Shown here: positions 62,671-64,000 of the stretch, piece after piece
How the letters are laid out: every line of letters begins with the position of its first letter
Numbering within the stretch: position 1 is the stretch's first letter
NCBI RefSeq assembly: GCF_005491425.1
Contig: NZ_CP028083.1
Location: 3,348,001-3,412,000 of the forward strand
DNA length: 64,000 bases
Reading direction: 5' to 3'
Source of the DNA: Lysinibacillus sp. SGAir0095
GTDB lineage: Bacteria > Bacillota > Bacilli > Bacillales_A > Planococcaceae
Made by a program: the position numbers and the translations under genes
The notes under the pieces: model-generated
Database searches by the model: none
What the model saw: the letters and a program-made list of their open reading frames with translations, nothing else
Told to the model about the DNA's origin: nothing

Positions 62671-64000
62671 ATGAACGAAAGAAAATTAATTGTTATTTAT
62701 TGCAGAGTGAGTTCCGCTGCACAAAATCTAGATTTACAAATTTCTGCAGCAAAAAGGCATCTCGAATCAGTCGGATTAAAGGAAAACGAAGATTTTATTA
62801 TTTATCTAGATGATCACGACGTATCAGCAACGAAGTTAAAAATGAACCAACGGCCGAAGTTGATGGAGCTAATTCACTTAATAAAAGAAGGAAAAGTTAA
62901 ATCCGTTATTGTATATAAGCGGGATCGGTTAGCAAGAAACTTTTATGAATTTGTAGATATAACGAAGGTTTTTATCAAATATAAAGTTGAAGTTATTTAC
63001 ACTGCTAGCAATGAGCCTCCATTTAAAAACAAATTGGCTTTAGAGGCATTTTATGGGATGTTTTCTCAAATGGAAGGTCAGAACATTAGTACACGAACTG
63101 CCGATGCTCGAAAGCAATATCCATCAAATATTTTTGGATACAAACGTATTACTGATGATGCAAACAAACCAAAATATATTATTAATCAAGATAAAAAAGA
63201 TGCCATTCAATCATTATTTATCGATTTTAGTAATGTTCGAGACGAAGAACATTTCCTTGAGTTCTTGTTGGTACGTAGAAAAGGTCTAAATAATCCGGAC
63301 AAGATTCTTAGAATTTTAACAAATCCATTTTACTCCGCACATTATGAATCAAAAAATGGTTATCAGGTACTCCCTCATGTGGAACCAATCATAAGCCTTA
63401 ATCTTTATCTTGCAAGCAAATCACATATTGATAAGTTTATAGCATACTACCATGAAAAACTAACAGAGCTTAACAAACAACACTTAGTATATCCAGAATG
63501 TGGGGAATGCGGAAATATGATGAAACACCGGAAAGAGAATCAACTTGATTTAGGCTATTTTGTATGCAGCTCTAACCACCAAAGACTTTCAATATCTGTT
63601 GAAGAAATTAATGATTCAGTAACCCAAGCTGTCTTGGATCATGTTCAATCACTCTCTATTACACTTGCAAAAAAGATGGTTCCGAAACAAATTACTGTAG
63701 CGCATAAAAAGTTACAAAATGCTCTAGAAAGTACTAAATCCGAGTATCTAGAAACTACTCTAAGGCTTTGCACAATAGATAGAAAAGCGAAATCCACTAT
63801 ATCCAATTATTTGAAAGAGATTCAAGTCCTTAAAGACAAATACAATGAATTAGAACAAGATTTATTAACTTTACAGACACTAGGTAAAGAAATTAAAGAT
63901 ACTACTCAACTCTTATCGCAGCTTAATCATGATTTTACTGAACAAGAACTTTATCGACTTGTCGAATTATTTGTTGATAAGATATTTGTTTATGAAACTT
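62671..64000 (+). CDS. Large serine recombinase/integrase, N-terminal part
   Basis: ATG 62671 follows GAAAGGAT; the frame is open for 443 codons to the window edge, so the gene is cut at its 3' end. The resolvase catalytic domain (about 1-140) has the nucleophile region IYCRVSSAAQNLDLQ (Ser14 or Ser15), and YKRDRLARNFYEF and FSQMEGQNIS. A recombinase domain (about 150-260; NIFGYKRI, ILTNPFYSAHY), a zinc-ribbon (PECGECGNMM...FVCSS, about 270-300) and a coiled coil (about 345-420) follow. It integrates or excises a mobile element that must extend to the right or include this island. Confidence 0.93.
   Translation, partial: MNERKLIVIYCRVSSAAQNLDLQISAAKRHLESVGLKENEDFIIYLDDHDVSATKLKMNQRPKLMELIHLIKEGKVKSVIVYKRDRLARNFYEFVDITKVFIKYKVEVIYTASNEPPFKNKLALEAFYGMFSQMEGQNISTRTADARKQYPSNIFGYKRITDDANKPKYIINQDKKDAIQSLFIDFSNVRDEEHFLEFLLVRRKGLNNPDKILRILTNPFYSAHYESKNGYQVLPHVEPIISLNLYLASKSHIDKFIAYYHEKLTELNKQHLVYPECGECGNMMKHRKENQLDLGYFVCSSNHQRLSISVEEINDSVTQAVLDHVQSLSITLAKKMVPKQITVAHKKLQNALESTKSEYLETTLRLCTIDRKAKSTISNYLKEIQVLKDKYNELEQDLLTLQTLGKEIKDTTQLLSQLNHDFTEQELYRLVELFVDKIFVYET

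Overview
The window looks like a chromosomal segment of a low-GC, endospore-forming Bacillales species, most like the Lysinibacillus/Solibacillus branch. This rests on a GerA/B/C-type spore germination operon, strong AGGAGG ribosome binding sites, rho-independent terminators after most transcription units, an S-layer-homology (SLH) anchored exoprotein, and homologues of B. subtilis YhcY/YhcZ, BdbC/BdbD, ResA, CatE, TrmL and QueG. The taxonomic call is an inference; no rRNA gene is present.

1-18 kb is core genome: the end of a CBS/CorC-domain protein, a cation diffusion facilitator, a two-component system, a GntR regulator, two separate thiol-disulfide gene sets (BdbC plus a thioredoxin-like partner at 4.7-5.6 kb; ResA/BdbC/BdbD at 6.6-8.2 kb) around an RluA-type pseudouridine synthase, and a BlaI/M56 regulator pair. 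The M56 and BlaI genes lie directly upstream of bdbD, and a perfect 15-bp palindrome of BlaI-operator type sits in front of bdbD. Then come an aldo/keto reductase, an acyl-CoA synthetase, two VOC proteins flanking a 51-bp tandem-repeat array, the tRNA position-34 modifiers TrmL and QueG, a B3/B4-domain protein and a DIP1984-like protein.

18-29 kb holds an S66 LD-carboxypeptidase, a decayed EamA transporter and a signalling block: a CHASE3-HAMP-GAF hybrid kinase, a CheR methyltransferase and a receiver-PP2C phosphatase that together resemble the RsbK/RsbM/RsbY stress module of the Bacillus cereus group, followed by a diguanylate cyclase and a chemoreceptor.

29-45 kb carries a SWIM/SNF2 helicase, a group II intron (probably class C) inserted directly behind a transcription terminator, a 2644-residue SLH-anchored nucleotidase/nuclease fusion and an acetoacetate-CoA ligase. 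45-49 kb holds a TetR/ABC-2 export operon whose regulator has no ATG, GTG or TTG start before its DNA-binding domain. 49-54 kb holds a small soluble chemoreceptor and a germinant receptor operon in B-A-C order.

54.3-64 kb is accessory: a complete ISL3-family element with an exact 8-bp target duplication, a tRNA-3'-end-like remnant, a two-gene SIR2-HerA antiphage system, a zinc-ribbon microprotein, an unrecognised P-loop ATPase with a possible nuclease-like C-terminus, and, at the right edge, a large serine recombinase preceded by three 51-52 residue ORFs. The last of these has its ribosome binding site inside an inverted repeat. This defence and mobility block is the best place to look for something undescribed.
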